A DNA stretch of 64,000 nt from Streptomyces sp. 11x1 (GTDB taxonomy: Bacteria; Actinomycetota; Actinomycetes; Streptomycetales; Streptomycetaceae), in assembly GCF_032598905.1 (NCBI RefSeq), contig NZ_CP122458.1:8085001-8149000 (forward strand), given 5' to 3'. A program made the position numbers and the translations under genes. This document shows, one piece after another, positions 9,587 through 19,189 of this stretch. The notes beneath the pieces are model-generated. The model made no database searches. It saw only the letters and a list, made by a program, of their open reading frames with translations, and was not told where the DNA came from. The first letter of the stretch is position 1, and each line of letters begins with the position of its first letter.

Positions 9587-10327
9587 TCAGTTGAGGCTCG
9601 TCGGACCCCGCGTCAGCTCCGACGCGGGCAACGACGGCAGACTACGGATGATCGCGGACTCGGCGCGCAGGAGTTTCAGCTCGTCCCGCAGCCGGGATGC
9701 CGTGTCGGGGGCCTGGAGGAGTCGCTGCTTGGCGGGTGTGTCGAGCATCATCGCCGCCGCGACCAGGTACGAGACGACGGCCGGCTCGTCGGGCAGGTCC
9801 GCACCCGTCGACAGCGAGCGCTCCCGGGCGCCCGCGAGCCGCTTCTGGTACTGGCGGAACGCCCGCAGCACACCCTCGGCGAGCGCGCCCGCCTCGTCGC
9901 CCGCGTCCTCCGGCAGTTCCTCCAGGTCCGCCACGAGGAACGGCCCCGTGGTGTCCACCGAGAGCAGGCGCACACGGGTGGTACCGGTCGCGAGGACCTC
10001 GTAGGTGCCGTTGTCGCGCTCCCGGATGGTGGCCGCGTCCGCGATACAGCCCACAGAGTGGAACGCCTTCGTCGGTTCCTCGCCGAAACCCGCCGTGGGG
10101 CCCCGCTCGGGCAGCGCGGTCGGATCCGGCATGCCCGGGGCGCTCGGCGCGACCTCGTGGCCGTCGCGGATGGCGACCACGGCGAAGCGGCGGGGTTGGT
10201 CCTCGGGGGTCTTCAGCAACTCGCGCATCATGGCGCGATAGCGCTCCTCGAAGATGTTCAGAGGAAGCACGAGCCCCGGGTACAACACCGAGTTCAGGGG
10301 GAAGAGCGGCAGCCGGACGGTGGTCAC
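9587..10327 (-). CDS. LON peptidase substrate-binding domain protein
   Basis: 246 aa. The N terminus RLPLFPLNSVLYPGLVLPLNIFEERYRAM is the characteristic start of the Lon N-terminal (PUA-like) domain, followed by VGCIADAATIRERDNGTYEVLATGTTRVRLL in the usual order. No AAA+ or protease domain follows, so this is a stand-alone Lon-N protein of unknown client specificity. The start is GTG at 10327-10325. It is upstream of and probably co-transcribed with ybaK. Confidence 0.93.
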   Translation of the reverse strand: MTTVRLPLFPLNSVLYPGLVLPLNIFEERYRAMMRELLKTPEDQPRRFAVVAIRDGHEVAPSAPGMPDPTALPERGPTAGFGEEPTKAFHSVGCIADAATIRERDNGTYEVLATGTTRVRLLSVDTTGPFLVADLEELPEDAGDEAGALAEGVLRAFRQYQKRLAGARERSLSTGADLPDEPAVVSYLVAAAMMLDTPAKQRLLQAPDTASRLRDELKLLRAESAIIRSLPSLPASELTRGPTSLN

Positions 10328-10396
10328 GAGGCCAGAGCCTAATGGTCGCCGGGCGCGCGCGTTCGGCCGTACTCGTTTGGTGACCTCCCGGGAGCG

Positions 10397-11404
10397 CTAC
10401 CCTACGGCCCGCGTCGGCCTCTCCCGCCGCTCCCACAGCGGGATCGAGCACGCCACCTCCAGCCGTACGCCGTCCCGCAGCTCAAGGAACTGGCCCAGCG
10501 GATCGTCCGACACCCGGTCCCAGGGGAACGACGTGGCGTACGGGCCGATCACGCGCAACTGGGCCAGGGCGTCGGACCAGCGCTCCAGCCTGACGAGGAC
10601 GTAGGTCAGCAGGTTGCGGACCTCGGCCGGCCAGGGGTCGTCGGGCCCGTACTCGGCGGAGAGCGCGATCGCGCCGTCCGCGGCCCGATCCAGACGCGCG
10701 CGCGGGATCTCCGCCCCGCCGTCGATGAGGTAGGCGAAGGCCGCCCGGACCGGCAGGGCCCGGACGAGGGACCCGGGGAGCGCGTCCTCGGCGGCCCGCT
10801 CGGCGAAGTCGAAGCACTCGCGGTGCGAGCCGTACCACGCGGCGGACAGGTACTTCAGCGCCGCGACATGACAGCCGTAGTGGTGCGGTGAGCGGCGGAC
10901 CGCCTCCGTCCACAGCCGCTCGAAGCCGGTGTGGCCCAGGCCCGTGCCCCGGGCGTGGTCGAGCGCGATCCGCCAGGGCACCGGATCACGGGGTTCGCCC
11001 TCGGCCGCCGCCGTGATCAACGGGCCGGCCTCGCGCAGCAGTTCCGCCCGAGCGGGGGAGCGCCAGCCGCGGGCCACCGCCAGCTCTGCCCTGATCAGCA
11101 GGACGTCCGGGTCGCGCGGTGCCGCCCGGCGCCAGCTCCGCAGCCACGCGTCGCGCGCGTGGGCGAAGGCGGCGAGCCGCAGCGCGTACCGGTCGCGGTT
11201 CTCCCACTCGGCGGCCTCCCGGGTGGTCGCCAGCAGCTTCGCCGCGGGCGTGTGGTCGCCGCGGCCGGCCGCCACCAGCGTGGGCCCGAGCCGCTCGTCG
11301 GGAGCATCGAGCAGCACCTCGTCGTCGGCGGGCAGGCCCACTGCGAGACGTGAGGTGTGGCGTGCCATCCGGGCGGTGCGGACGAGCGCGCGCAGCGGAT
11401 CCAT
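10397..11404 (-). CDS. Conserved hypothetical protein with helical-repeat (TPR-like) character
   Basis: 335 aa, soluble, rich in Ala, Arg, Leu and Trp. Repeating amphipathic helices such as ARDAWLRSWRRAAPRDPDVL, HVAALKYLSAAWYGSH and VRNLLTYVLVRLERWSDAL suggest a TPR/SEL1-like scaffold. I do not recognise a named family. The ATG at 11404 (MDPLRALVRTARMARH) follows AAGGGGG at a plausible distance; longer starts have no ribosome site. It is the first of three minus-strand genes leading to ybaK, with 69 bp before the next. Confidence 0.7.
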   Translation of the reverse strand: MDPLRALVRTARMARHTSRLAVGLPADDEVLLDAPDERLGPTLVAAGRGDHTPAAKLLATTREAAEWENRDRYALRLAAFAHARDAWLRSWRRAAPRDPDVLLIRAELAVARGWRSPARAELLREAGPLITAAAEGEPRDPVPWRIALDHARGTGLGHTGFERLWTEAVRRSPHHYGCHVAALKYLSAAWYGSHRECFDFAERAAEDALPGSLVRALPVRAAFAYLIDGGAEIPRARLDRAADGAIALSAEYGPDDPWPAEVRNLLTYVLVRLERWSDALAQLRVIGPYATSFPWDRVSDDPLGQFLELRDGVRLEVACSIPLWERRERPTRAVG

Positions 11405-11472
11405 GGCGCCCGGCCCCCTTCGCGCCTCGCCCGGGGCCGCTCTCGCGGACCGGGTGCTCACCGTCGTGGTGA

Positions 11473-11497
11473 TGCGAACTGATGTTGCGAACTGATG
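11473..11497. repeat. Direct repeat upstream of the TPR-like gene
   Basis: TGCGAACTGATG occurs at 11473-11484 and again at 11486-11497 (period 13), about 70-95 bp before the start of the minus-strand 335-aa gene. It could be an operator; nothing else supports this. Confidence 0.4.
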
Positions 11498-11562
11498 GTT
11501 TCGGTACGAAGACGGAGGGCGGACGCATCAGGTTGTCTGTTTCGGAGGTCAGGTCAAAAAGG

Positions 11563-11597
11563 CCGGTCAACTCCTGAATAGATCCGGTCAGTTCCTG
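11563..11597 (-). repeat. Tandem duplication of a gene 3' end (period 21)
   Basis: CCGGTCAGTTCCTG (11584-11597), which contains the complement of the stop codon of the membrane-protein gene, recurs as CCGGTCAACTCCTG at 11563-11576. One of several stop-codon-anchored repeats in this window. Confidence 0.7.
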
Positions 11598-13171
11598 CTC
11601 AGGAGGCGGGTGGCGCCCGCCGCCACCGTCGTCGCCAGGATCCAGCCCAGGATGATGACCACCGCCGCCAGCCACTGCCATCCGCCGTTCAGCTGCCAGT
11701 AGCCGACCTGGCCGAGGTCGATGACCGGCAGCAGCAGGTCCAGGGCGAACAGGGACGGGTCCCAGTGCGGATGCTCGCCGCTCTTCATCGGCGGATGGTC
11801 GGCGTGCGAGAAGGCGTACGAGGTCAACGCCCACAGCACCGCCATCCACACCGCGGCCCGACCCGGCCGGTACCCGTACGCGACCGTCCAGTCCTGCACG
11901 TACCCCCAGAACTTGGCCGCCAGCGGCAGGTTCTCCCGCCGGTGGCGCTGCTTGGCGAGGAGCACCTCGCGGGCGCCCTCGTCGTCCCCGCCGGCCCGCA
12001 GCACGGTCGCCAGCCGCTCGTACGGCTCCGGGCTGTACTCGGCGGTCGCGGCCGCCACCCACTCCAGCCGCCCGGCCAGCGGGAACCGGTCGCGCGGCAC
12101 GAGGCCCTCGTACTGGAAGCCGTCCATGCGCAGATTGCCCGGGCCCGGCCAGCTCTCCGACTTGTCGATCAGGACGCCGACGCGTGCCCCGGACAGGACG
12201 ACCTTGCCGCGTTCGGGTCTCTCGCCGAGGAACCGCAGCTCGGGCACCTGGACGCGGCGCAGCGACAGCTCCTGCTCGTCGGTGAAGGTGAACCGGGCCC
12301 GCTCCAGGTCGACGGAGTCCCCGAACCGCCCGTCGTCAAGACGGATCCCGCCCTGGCACTCGAAGCGCTGCACCCGGGTGCCGCGCGCGGGTGTCCTGCC
12401 GCTGGTGTGCAGCGGATTGCCGAGGCCGGCCGGGGTCAGATACAGGGTGCGCTCCACGGTCAGCTGCGGCGCGTTCAGGGCGAGGCGGCCGTAGGGGTTG
12501 GCGAGCCGGCTGCCACGCAGACTGAGCGAGGCGCCGACCGTCGCGCCGCGCAGACTGAGCTCGCCGTGCGACTCCAGCATCTCGGCCTGCACGTCCTGCG
12601 CGACGGTCAGCCCGTCGGCGGAGAGCGAGCGGCCGTGCCGGTCGCGGTAGACGACCGCCTGGTTGAGCAGCAGATCGGTGCCGATCTGGGCGTCCGCCAG
12701 CCGCACCCCGTTGTGGAACCGGCAGCGCGGCAGATGCAGATCGCCCTCCGTCTGCAGCCGGGCGGCCTCCAGCCGGGGCACCGAGCAGTCCACCAGCCGA
12801 ATCGTCGTGAACCGGGCCTCCGGCAGCAGGATCTCCTTCTCGAACCGGCAGCCCTTCATCTCCACGTACGGCACCACCTGGCCGCCCGCCAGCTCCAGCA
12901 CGCCCTTGATCTGGACACCGACCAGCTTCAGCGCGGACACCCGGCCGGCCAGCGCGGGCGGCCCGTCCAGAAGCAGCCAGGCCACGATCCGGGCCCGCAC
13001 CGTCCGCTCGGGGCCCCAAGGGTGGCCGCCGTGCGGATCGTCGACGGCGGCGTCCCCGTCCCGCAGGTCGTACACGCTGCCGTTGCGGAAGGCCTGCCAC
13101 ATCCCCGCTTCGGCGGCGGTCAGGTCGTCCGGCAGGTCCACGTCGTCCCGGATGCCGGGCCCCTCGCTCAC
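11588..13171 (-). CDS. Membrane-anchored repeat-rich protein (often labelled 'oxidoreductase')
   Basis: 527 aa. The middle (about 80-400) is a long run of short beta-type repeats with 'GxxLxLxGxxL' rhythm (LSLRGATVGASLSLRGSRL, VQRFECQGGIRLDD), suggesting a pentapeptide-like or beta-helix fold. The C terminus has three hydrophobic stretches (AVWMAVLWALTSYAF, LFALDLLLPVIDLG, LAAVVIILGWILATTVAAGA). No nucleotide-binding motif is visible, so an enzyme name is not supported. The GTG at 13171 follows GGAAGGAAG; it is divergent from hisD. Function unknown. Confidence 0.75.
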   Translation of the reverse strand: MSEGPGIRDDVDLPDDLTAAEAGMWQAFRNGSVYDLRDGDAAVDDPHGGHPWGPERTVRARIVAWLLLDGPPALAGRVSALKLVGVQIKGVLELAGGQVVPYVEMKGCRFEKEILLPEARFTTIRLVDCSVPRLEAARLQTEGDLHLPRCRFHNGVRLADAQIGTDLLLNQAVVYRDRHGRSLSADGLTVAQDVQAEMLESHGELSLRGATVGASLSLRGSRLANPYGRLALNAPQLTVERTLYLTPAGLGNPLHTSGRTPARGTRVQRFECQGGIRLDDGRFGDSVDLERARFTFTDEQELSLRRVQVPELRFLGERPERGKVVLSGARVGVLIDKSESWPGPGNLRMDGFQYEGLVPRDRFPLAGRLEWVAAATAEYSPEPYERLATVLRAGGDDEGAREVLLAKQRHRRENLPLAAKFWGYVQDWTVAYGYRPGRAAVWMAVLWALTSYAFSHADHPPMKSGEHPHWDPSLFALDLLLPVIDLGQVGYWQLNGGWQWLAAVVIILGWILATTVAAGATRLLSRN

Positions 13172-13340
13172 GACTCTTCCTTCCCCCGTCCTCGGCATTC
13201 GCGTGTATCGCGCAACTGTTTACGCTGGTGATGCCCGCTGAGTGACGGCCTGAACGCTAGACGTGAAGAGGATCTTCCGGGTTCCGCGCGTGCGCGTATC
13301 AGCCATTGGAACGCGCGGACGGCCGCCTGCGCGGGTCTGA

Positions 13341-13356
13341 GAGAATTGGGGCTGTG
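13341..13356 (+). promoter_or_regulatory. Probable leaderless promoter of the his operon
   Basis: GAGAAT (13341-13346) fits a -10 box and ends 7 nt before the hisD GTG, and no Shine-Dalgarno is present, so transcription probably starts at or near the start codon. The -35 region is not clear. An 8-bp inverted repeat CCGCGCGT/ACGCGCGG (13284-13291 and 13311-13318) sits just upstream and could bind a regulator. Confidence 0.5.
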
Positions 13357-14676
13357 ATCTCCCGAATCGATCTGCGCGGCGACGCCCTCCCCGAGGGACC
13401 CGCCCTGCGCGACCTGCTGCCCCGAGCCGACTTCGACGTCTCGGCCGCCCTGGAGAAGGTGCGTCCGATCTGCGAGGCCGTGCATCATCGGGGCGACGCG
13501 GCGCTGATCGACTTCGCGGAGAAGTTCGACGGGGTACGCCTGACGTCCGTGCGGGTCCCGGCCGAGGCCCTCACGGATGCGCTGGACCAGCTCGACCCGG
13601 CCGTCCGCGCGGCCCTGGAGGAGTCGATCCGCCGCGCCCGCACCGTCCACCGCGCGCAGCGCCGCACCACCCGCACCACCCAGGTCGTCCCCGGCGGCAC
13701 CGTCACCGAGAAGTGGGTGCCGGTCGAGCGCGTCGGCCTCTACGCCCCCGGCGGCCGCTCCGTCTACCCCTCGTCCGTGATCATGAACGTGGTCCCGGCG
13801 CAGGAGGCGGGCGTCCCCTCCATCGCGCTCGCCTCGCCGGCGCAGGCCGAGTTCGACGGGCTTCCGCACCCCACGATCCTGGCCGCCTGCGCCCTGCTCG
13901 GCGTCGACGAGGTCTACGCGGCCGGCGGCGCCACCGCCGTGGCGATGTTCGCGTACGGCACCGAGTCCTGCCCGCCCGCCCCCATGGTCACCGGGCCGGG
14001 CAACATCTGGGTGGCCGCGGCCAAGCGGTACTTCACCGGTGTCATCGGCATCGACTCCGAGGCGGGCCCGACCGAGATCGCGGTCCTCGCCGACGACACC
14101 GCCGACCCGGTGCACGTCGCCGCCGACCTGATCAGCCAGGCCGAGCACGACCCGCTGGCCGCCGCCGTGCTCGTCACCGACTCCGTCGCGCTCGCCGACG
14201 CCGTCGAGAAGGAACTCCAGCCGCAGGTCGAGGCCACCAAGCACATCGAGGACCGCATCCGGCCCGCCCTGGCCGGGCGGCAGTCCGCGATCGTCCTGGT
14301 CGACGGCGTCGACGAGGGCCTGCGCGTCGTCAACGCCTACGGCGCCGAGCACCTGGAGATCCAGACGGCCGACGCCGCCGCGGTCGCCGGCCGCGTCGTC
14401 AACGCGGGCGCGATCTTCATCGGGCCCTGGGCGCCGGTCTCGCTGGGCGACTACGCGGCCGGCTCCAACCACGTGCTGCCGACCGGCGGCTGCGCCTGCC
14501 ACTCCTCCGGTCTGTCCGTCCAGTCCTTCCTGCGCGGCATCCATATCGTCGACTACACCGAGGACGCGCTGGCCGAGGTCGCGCACCACGTGGTGACGCT
14601 GGCGGAGGCGGAGGACCTCCCCGCGCACGGCGCGGCGATCAAGGCAAGGTTCGGCTGGAAGGTACCTGGCAAGTGA
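13354..14676 (+). CDS. hisD: Histidinol dehydrogenase
   Basis: 440 aa. Catalyses the last two steps of histidine biosynthesis, L-histidinol to L-histidine with two NAD+. Family blocks are in order: [19 protein letters not shown] near 130, [26 protein letters not shown] near 215, [10 protein letters not shown] and the C-terminal [19 protein letters not shown] with metal-ligand His. It begins the operon with a leaderless GTG and overlaps hisC by 4 nt (GTGA), indicating translational coupling. Confidence 0.98.
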   Translation: MISRIDLRGDALPEGPALRDLLPRADFDVSAALEKVRPICEAVHHRGDAALIDFAEKFDGVRLTSVRVPAEALTDALDQLDPAVRAALEESIRRARTVHRAQRRTTRTTQVVPGGTVTEKWVPVERVGLYAPGGRSVYPSSVIMNVVPAQEAGVPSIALASPAQAEFDGLPHPTILAACALLGVDEVYAAGGATAVAMFAYGTESCPPAPMVTGPGNIWVAAAKRYFTGVIGIDSEAGPTEIAVLADDTADPVHVAADLISQAEHDPLAAAVLVTDSVALADAVEKELQPQVEATKHIEDRIRPALAGRQSAIVLVDGVDEGLRVVNAYGAEHLEIQTADAAAVAGRVVNAGAIFIGPWAPVSLGDYAAGSNHVLPTGGCACHSSGLSVQSFLRGIHIVDYTEDALAEVAHHVVTLAEAEDLPAHGAAIKARFGWKVPGK

Positions 14677-15782
14677 GCTTCGGAATCGACGATCTCCCCG
14701 TACGGGACGAACTGCGCGGCAAGAGCCCCTACGGCGCGCCCCAGCTCGACGTCCCCGTACGCCTGAACACCAACGAGAACCCGTACCCCCTGCCCGAGCC
14801 GCTGGTCGAGCGGATCACCGAGCGGGTGCGCGAGGCCGCCCGGCACCTCAACCGCTACCCGGACCGGGACGCGGTCGAGCTGCGGACCCGGCTCGCCGAG
14901 TACCTGTCGAAGACCTCCGGGTACGAGGTCGGCGTGGCGAACGTGTGGGCGGCCAACGGCTCCAACGAGGTCATCCAGCAGCTGCTGCAGACCTTCGGCG
15001 GGCCCGGCCGCACGGCCATCGGCTTCGAGCCCTCGTACTCCATGCACGGGCTGATCTCGCGCGGCACCGGCACCGGCTGGATCTCCGGCCCGCGCCACGA
15101 CGACTTCACGATCGACCTCGCCGCCGCCGAGAAGGCCGTCGCCGAGCACCGGCCCGACGTCGTCTTCATCACCACCCCCAACAACCCCACGGGCAACGCG
15201 GTCCCACGGGACACCGTCCTCGCGCTGTACGAGGCCGCGCAGGCCGCGGGGCCCTCGATGGTCGTCGTCGACGAGGCCTACGTCGAGTTCAGCCACGGCG
15301 ACTCGCTGCTGCCGCTGCTCGACGGACGCCCGAACCTCGTCGTCTCCCGCACGATGTCCAAGGCCTTCGGCGCGGCCGGTCTGCGCCTCGGCTACCTCGC
15401 CGCGCACCCGGCGGTCGTCGACGCCGTCCAGCTCGTGCGGCTGCCGTACCACCTCTCCGCCGTCACCCAGGCGACCGCGCTGGCCGCCCTGGAGCACACC
15501 GACACCCTCCTCGGCTACGTCGAACAGCTGAAGACGGAGCGGGACCGGCTCGTCGCGGAGCTGCGCGCCCTCGGCTACGAGGTGACCGAGTCCGACGCGA
15601 ACTTCGTGCAGTTCGGCCGCTTCGCCGACGCCCACGAGGTCTGGCGCAGGATCCTCGACCGGGGCGTCCTGGTCCGGGACAACGGTGTGCCGGGATGGCT
15701 GCGGGTCACCGCCGGAACCCCCGCCGAGAACGACGCGTTCCTCGACGCGGTACGTGAACTGAAGAAGGAGCAGAGCGCATGA
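14673..15782 (+). CDS. hisC: Histidinol-phosphate aminotransferase
   Basis: 369 aa PLP fold-type I aminotransferase converting imidazole-acetol phosphate and glutamate to histidinol phosphate. Visible motifs: [13 protein letters not shown] at the N terminus, [39 protein letters not shown] and the PLP-lysine loop [18 protein letters not shown]. It overlaps hisD (GTGA) and hisB (ATGA), each by 4 nt. Confidence 0.97.
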   Translation: MSFGIDDLPVRDELRGKSPYGAPQLDVPVRLNTNENPYPLPEPLVERITERVREAARHLNRYPDRDAVELRTRLAEYLSKTSGYEVGVANVWAANGSNEVIQQLLQTFGGPGRTAIGFEPSYSMHGLISRGTGTGWISGPRHDDFTIDLAAAEKAVAEHRPDVVFITTPNNPTGNAVPRDTVLALYEAAQAAGPSMVVVDEAYVEFSHGDSLLPLLDGRPNLVVSRTMSKAFGAAGLRLGYLAAHPAVVDAVQLVRLPYHLSAVTQATALAALEHTDTLLGYVEQLKTERDRLVAELRALGYEVTESDANFVQFGRFADAHEVWRRILDRGVLVRDNGVPGWLRVTAGTPAENDAFLDAVRELKKEQSA

Positions 15783-16372
15783 GCCGCGTAGGACGTATAG
15801 AGCGGACCACGAAGGAGACCTCGGTCCTGGTCGAGATCAACCTCGACGGCACCGGCAGGACGGAGATCTCCACCGGGGTCGGCTTCTACGACCACATGCT
15901 CGACCAGCTCGGCCGCCACGGTCTGTTCGACCTGACCGTGAAGACCGACGGCGACCTGCACATCGACTCCCACCACACCATCGAGGACACCGCCCTCGCG
16001 CTGGGCGCCGCCTTCAAGCAGGCCCTCGGCGACAAGGTGGGCATCTACCGCTTCGGCAACTGCACGGTCCCGCTGGACGAGTCCCTCGCCCAGGTCACCG
16101 TCGACCTCTCCGGCCGCCCCTACCTCGTGCACACCGAGCCCGAGAAGATGGCGCCGATGATCGGCGAGTACGACACCACGATGACCCGGCACATCCTGGA
16201 GTCCTTCGTCGCCCAGGCCCAGATCGCGCTGCACGTCCACGTGCCGTACGGGCGCAACGCCCACCACATCGTCGAATGCCAGTTCAAGGCGCTGGCCCGG
16301 GCGCTGCGCTACGCCTCCGAGCGCGACCCGCGCGCGGCCGGCATCCTGCCCTCCACGAAGGGCGCGCTGTGA
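15779..16372 (+). CDS. hisB: Imidazoleglycerol-phosphate dehydratase
   Basis: 197 aa, the monofunctional HisB form without the phosphatase domain found in enterobacteria. Two Mn-binding repeats are visible: [18 protein letters not shown] and [14 protein letters not shown] in the first half, [22 protein letters not shown] and [18 protein letters not shown] in the second. Starts inside the hisC stop (ATGA) and ends overlapping the small membrane gene (GTGA). Confidence 0.98.
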   Translation: MSRVGRIERTTKETSVLVEINLDGTGRTEISTGVGFYDHMLDQLGRHGLFDLTVKTDGDLHIDSHHTIEDTALALGAAFKQALGDKVGIYRFGNCTVPLDESLAQVTVDLSGRPYLVHTEPEKMAPMIGEYDTTMTRHILESFVAQAQIALHVHVPYGRNAHHIVECQFKALARALRYASERDPRAAGILPSTKGAL

Positions 16373-16533
16373 ACGGTCTGTCCACCGTCCTGATCGTCGT
16401 CGGCCTCTTCCTGGTCGGCGGGATCATCTCGTTCACCAAGCAGCAGATGCCCAAGAGCCTCATCACGCTGCTCTCGATCGGCGCCGCGATGTGTCTCGTC
16501 GCGGGCATCCTGCGGCTGGAGGTGTGGAATTGA
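16369..16533 (+). CDS. Small two-helix membrane protein inside the his operon (54 aa)
   Basis: 54 aa with two hydrophobic helices, [19 protein letters not shown] (about residues 4-22) and [19 protein letters not shown] (about 30-48), separated by a short basic loop (TKQQMPK). Its GTG start overlaps the hisB stop by 4 nt and its stop overlaps the hisH TTG start (TTGA), so it is fully coupled into the operon between hisB and hisH. No function is known to me. Overlaps on both sides and clear membrane segments support a real gene. Confidence 0.8.
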   Translation: MNGLSTVLIVVGLFLVGGIISFTKQQMPKSLITLLSIGAAMCLVAGILRLEVWN

Positions 16534-17174
16534 GCAGCGCGTCCAAGAAGGTCGTCGTCTTCGACTACGGCTTCGGGAACGTGAGGTCCGCCGAGCGCGC
16601 CCTCGCACGCACCGGCGCCGAGGTCGAGATAACGCGTGACTTCGACAGGGCCATGAACGCCGACGGGCTGCTGGTCCCCGGCGTCGGCGCCTTCGCCGCC
16701 TGCATGAAGGGCCTCAAGGAGGCACGCGGCGACTGGATCATCGACCGGCGCCTGTCCGGCGGCCGCCCGGTGATGGGCATCTGCGTCGGCATGCAGATCC
16801 TCTTCGCCCGCGGCATCGAACACGGCGTGGAGACCGAGGGCCTCGACGAGTGGCCCGGCGCGGTCGAACCGCTCCAGGCCGAGATCGTGCCCCACATGGG
16901 CTGGAACACCGTCGACGCCCCGGCCGGCACCGAGCTGTTCGCCGGCCTCGACGCCGACGCCCGCTTCTACTTCGTGCACTCCTACGCCGTCCACGACTGG
17001 TCGCTGGAGACGCACAACCCCGCGCTCACGGCCCCCAAGGTCACCTGGTCGACGCACGGCAAGCCGTTCGTGGCGGCCGTGGAGAACGGCGCCCTGTGGG
17101 CCACGCAGTTCCACCCCGAGAAGTCCGGCGACGCCGGAGCGCAGCTGCTGAACAACTGGATCGGAACCCTGTAG
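16530..17174 (+). CDS. hisH: Imidazole glycerol phosphate synthase, glutaminase subunit
   Basis: 214 aa class I glutamine amidotransferase that supplies ammonia to HisF. The nucleophile elbow [10 protein letters not shown] contains the catalytic Cys (near residue 88), and [14 protein letters not shown] holds the catalytic His and Glu. The start is TTG at 16530 overlapping the upstream stop, with GGAGG at 16518-16522; no better ATG/GTG reaches the conserved [10 protein letters not shown]. Its partner hisF is two genes downstream. Confidence 0.96.
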   Translation: MSSASKKVVVFDYGFGNVRSAERALARTGAEVEITRDFDRAMNADGLLVPGVGAFAACMKGLKEARGDWIIDRRLSGGRPVMGICVGMQILFARGIEHGVETEGLDEWPGAVEPLQAEIVPHMGWNTVDAPAGTELFAGLDADARFYFVHSYAVHDWSLETHNPALTAPKVTWSTHGKPFVAAVENGALWATQFHPEKSGDAGAQLLNNWIGTL

Positions 17175-17176
17175 CC

Positions 17177-17902
17177 ATGGCAAAGCTCGAACTCCTCCCC
17201 GCCGTCGACGTCCGTGACGGCCAGGCGGTCCGGCTCGTCCACGGCGAGTCCGGCACCGAGACCTCCTACGGCTCCCCGCTCCAGGCCGCCCTCGCCTGGC
17301 AGGGCGCGGGCGCCGAGTGGCTGCACCTGGTCGACCTCGACGCGGCGTTCGGCACCGGCGACAACCGGGACTTGGTCGCCGAGGTCACCCGGGCCATGGA
17401 CATCAAGGTCGAGCTGTCCGGCGGCATCCGGGACGACGCCTCCCTGGCGAAGGCCCTGGCCACCGGCTGCACCCGCGTCAACCTGGGCACGGCCGCCCTG
17501 GAGACCCCCGAGTGGGTCGCCCAGGTCATCGCCGAGCACGGCGACCGGATCGCCGTGGGCCTCGACGTACGCGGTACGACACTGAAGGGCCGCGGCTGGA
17601 CCCGCGACGGCGGCGACCTCTACGAGACGCTGGAGCGCCTCGACAAGGAGGGCTGCGCGCGGTACGTGGTCACGGACATCGCCAAGGACGGCACCCTCCA
17701 GGGCCCGAACCTGGAGCTGCTGAGGAACGTCTGCGCGGCCACCGACCGTGCGGTCGTCGCCTCCGGCGGCGTCTCCTCCCTCGACGACCTGCGGGCCATC
17801 GCCGAGCTGGTGCCCCTCGGTGTCGAGGGGGCCATCGTCGGGAAGGCCCTCTACGCGAAGGCGTTCACCCTGGAAGAGGCCTTGGAGGCTGTGTCGTCAT
17901 GA
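17177..17902 (+). CDS. priA: Phosphoribosyl isomerase A (bifunctional HisA/TrpF)
   Basis: 241 aa (beta-alpha)8 barrel. In Streptomyces PriA isomerises both ProFAR in histidine biosynthesis and PRA in tryptophan biosynthesis, replacing a separate TrpF. Features seen: [19 protein letters not shown] with the first catalytic Asp (residue 11), [42 protein letters not shown] with the second catalytic Asp, and phosphate loops GGVSSLDDL and GAIVGKALY. No trpF is present among the trp genes here, consistent with dual use. Confidence 0.95.
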   Translation: MAKLELLPAVDVRDGQAVRLVHGESGTETSYGSPLQAALAWQGAGAEWLHLVDLDAAFGTGDNRDLVAEVTRAMDIKVELSGGIRDDASLAKALATGCTRVNLGTAALETPEWVAQVIAEHGDRIAVGLDVRGTTLKGRGWTRDGGDLYETLERLDKEGCARYVVTDIAKDGTLQGPNLELLRNVCAATDRAVVASGGVSSLDDLRAIAELVPLGVEGAIVGKALYAKAFTLEEALEAVSS

Positions 17903-18291
17903 CGTCCGATGCCGTACGGCGGGTGCAGAGCGGGAGTCCCTGGGAGGAGTCCTTCGGTTTCGCGCGCGCCGTCGCGGCGGGCGACCGCGTCCTGGTGGCG
18001 GGCACGACCGCCTTCAAGGGTGAGGTGCTCCACGGGGAGGGCGACCCCTACGAGCAGGCCAAGGTGGCCTTCACCAGCGCGGTCGCGGCCCTCGGCGAGT
18101 TCGGGCTCGGTGCCGAGTCCGTGATCCGCACACGGATGTACCTGACGCACATGCGGGACGTGGAAGCCGTGGGGCGGGCCCACAAGGAGATCTTCGACCC
18201 GGTGCGTCCGGCCTCGACCCTGCTGGTCGTGGAGGGTTTCGTCGACCCGCGCATCCTGGTCGAAGTAGAGATCGAAGCATTCCGGGGCTAG
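17899..18291 (+). CDS. RidA/YjgF-type reactive-intermediate deaminase family protein
   Basis: 130 aa. RidA family proteins hydrolyse reactive enamine/imine intermediates released by PLP enzymes. The sequence shows [34 protein letters not shown] with the conserved Arg, and [21 protein letters not shown] as the C-terminal signature, although the usual final 'EIEAxA' is EIEAFRG. It overlaps priA (ATGA) inside the his operon, which suggests a housekeeping role beside HisC or amidotransfer steps; that is inference. Confidence 0.88.
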   Translation: MTSDAVRRVQSGSPWEESFGFARAVAAGDRVLVAGTTAFKGEVLHGEGDPYEQAKVAFTSAVAALGEFGLGAESVIRTRMYLTHMRDVEAVGRAHKEIFDPVRPASTLLVVEGFVDPRILVEVEIEAFRG

Positions 18292-18307
18292 GCCGCTGTC
18301 AGGCCTG

Positions 18308-18345
18308 GCCCAGCCTTTCTGGGTTTTTCTGGGTTTTCTAAGGAG
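18308..18345 (+). terminator. Weak hairpin with U-rich tail between ridA and hisF
   Basis: CCCAG (18309-18313) can pair with CTGGG (18319-18323), followed by TTTTT, then a second CTGGGTTTT. The stem is short and GC-rich DNA normally lacks such T-runs, so this may be an attenuator setting HisF level rather than a full terminator. The hisF ribosome site AGGAG (18341-18345) follows directly. Confidence 0.35.
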
Positions 18346-18355
18346 CCGTGGATTC

Positions 18356-19126
18356 ATGACCCTGGCGGTCCGAGTCATCCCCTGCCTGGACGTGGACAAC
18401 GGCCGGGTCGTCAAGGGTGTCAACTTCCAGAACCTGCGCGACGCGGGCGACCCCGTCGAGATGGCGAAGGTGTACGACGCCGAGGGCGCCGACGAGCTGA
18501 CGTTCCTCGACATCACCGCCTCGTCGGGCAACCGCGAGACCACCTACGACGTGGTCCGCCGCACCGCCGAGCAGGTCTTCATCCCGCTGACCGTCGGCGG
18601 CGGCGTCCGTACCGCCGAGGACGTCGACAAGCTGCTGCGGGCCGGCGCGGACAAGGTCGGCGTCAACACGGCGGCGATCGCCCGCCCCGACCTGATCCGC
18701 GAGATCGCCGAGCGGTTCGGCCGCCAGGTGCTGGTGCTCTCGGTCGACGCGCGTCGCACCCCTTCCGGCAGCGGCTCCAAAGGCTCCTTCGAGGTCACCA
18801 CCCACGGCGGTCGCAAGGGCACCGGCATCGACGCCGTCGAGTGGGCCCACCGGGCCGCCGAGCTGGGCGCGGGCGAGATCCTGCTCAACTCGATGGACGC
18901 GGACGGCACCAAGGACGGCTACGACCTGGAGATGATCACAGCCGTCCGTAAGCACGTCACCGTACCGGTCATCGCCTCCGGCGGCGCCGGCAAGCTCGCC
19001 GACTTCTCCCCGGCCATCGAGGCGGGCGCCGACGCCGTCCTCGCCGCCTCCGTCTTCCACTTCGGCGACCTGCGCATCGGCGAGGTCAAGAACGCGCTGC
19101 GCGGGGCCGGCCACCCCGTGCGGTGA
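18356..19126 (+). CDS. hisF: Imidazole glycerol phosphate synthase, cyclase subunit
   Basis: 256 aa TIM barrel that forms IGP and AICAR using ammonia from HisH. The first catalytic Asp lies in [20 protein letters not shown] (residue 11), the second in [19 protein letters not shown]; phosphate-binding loops GGGVRTAED and [11 protein letters not shown] are clear. A solid AGGAG precedes the ATG by 10 nt. It is separated from ridA by 64 bp with a weak hairpin, and ends the his run; a strong bidirectional hairpin follows. Confidence 0.98.
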   Translation: MTLAVRVIPCLDVDNGRVVKGVNFQNLRDAGDPVEMAKVYDAEGADELTFLDITASSGNRETTYDVVRRTAEQVFIPLTVGGGVRTAEDVDKLLRAGADKVGVNTAAIARPDLIREIAERFGRQVLVLSVDARRTPSGSGSKGSFEVTTHGGRKGTGIDAVEWAHRAAELGAGEILLNSMDADGTKDGYDLEMITAVRKHVTVPVIASGGAGKLADFSPAIEAGADAVLAASVFHFGDLRIGEVKNALRGAGHPVR

Positions 19127-19144
19127 GGCCGACGGACCCTTGCG

Positions 19145-19179
19145 TGTAAGCCCCGTTCACCAGGTGACCGGGGCTTACA
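19145..19179. terminator. Bidirectional terminator between hisF and the TIGR03085 gene
   Basis: Arms TGTAAGCCCCGTTCACC (19145-19161) and GGTGACCGGGGCTTACA (19163-19179) are complementary with one mismatch, forming a very stable stem with a minimal loop between two convergent genes. Confidence 0.85.
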
Positions 19180-19189
19180 TCGACTCGGC

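Noticed and set aside
11588..13171. Annotation of this protein as an oxidoreductase
   Set aside because: No nucleotide- or flavin-binding motif and the repeat-rich fold does not fit.
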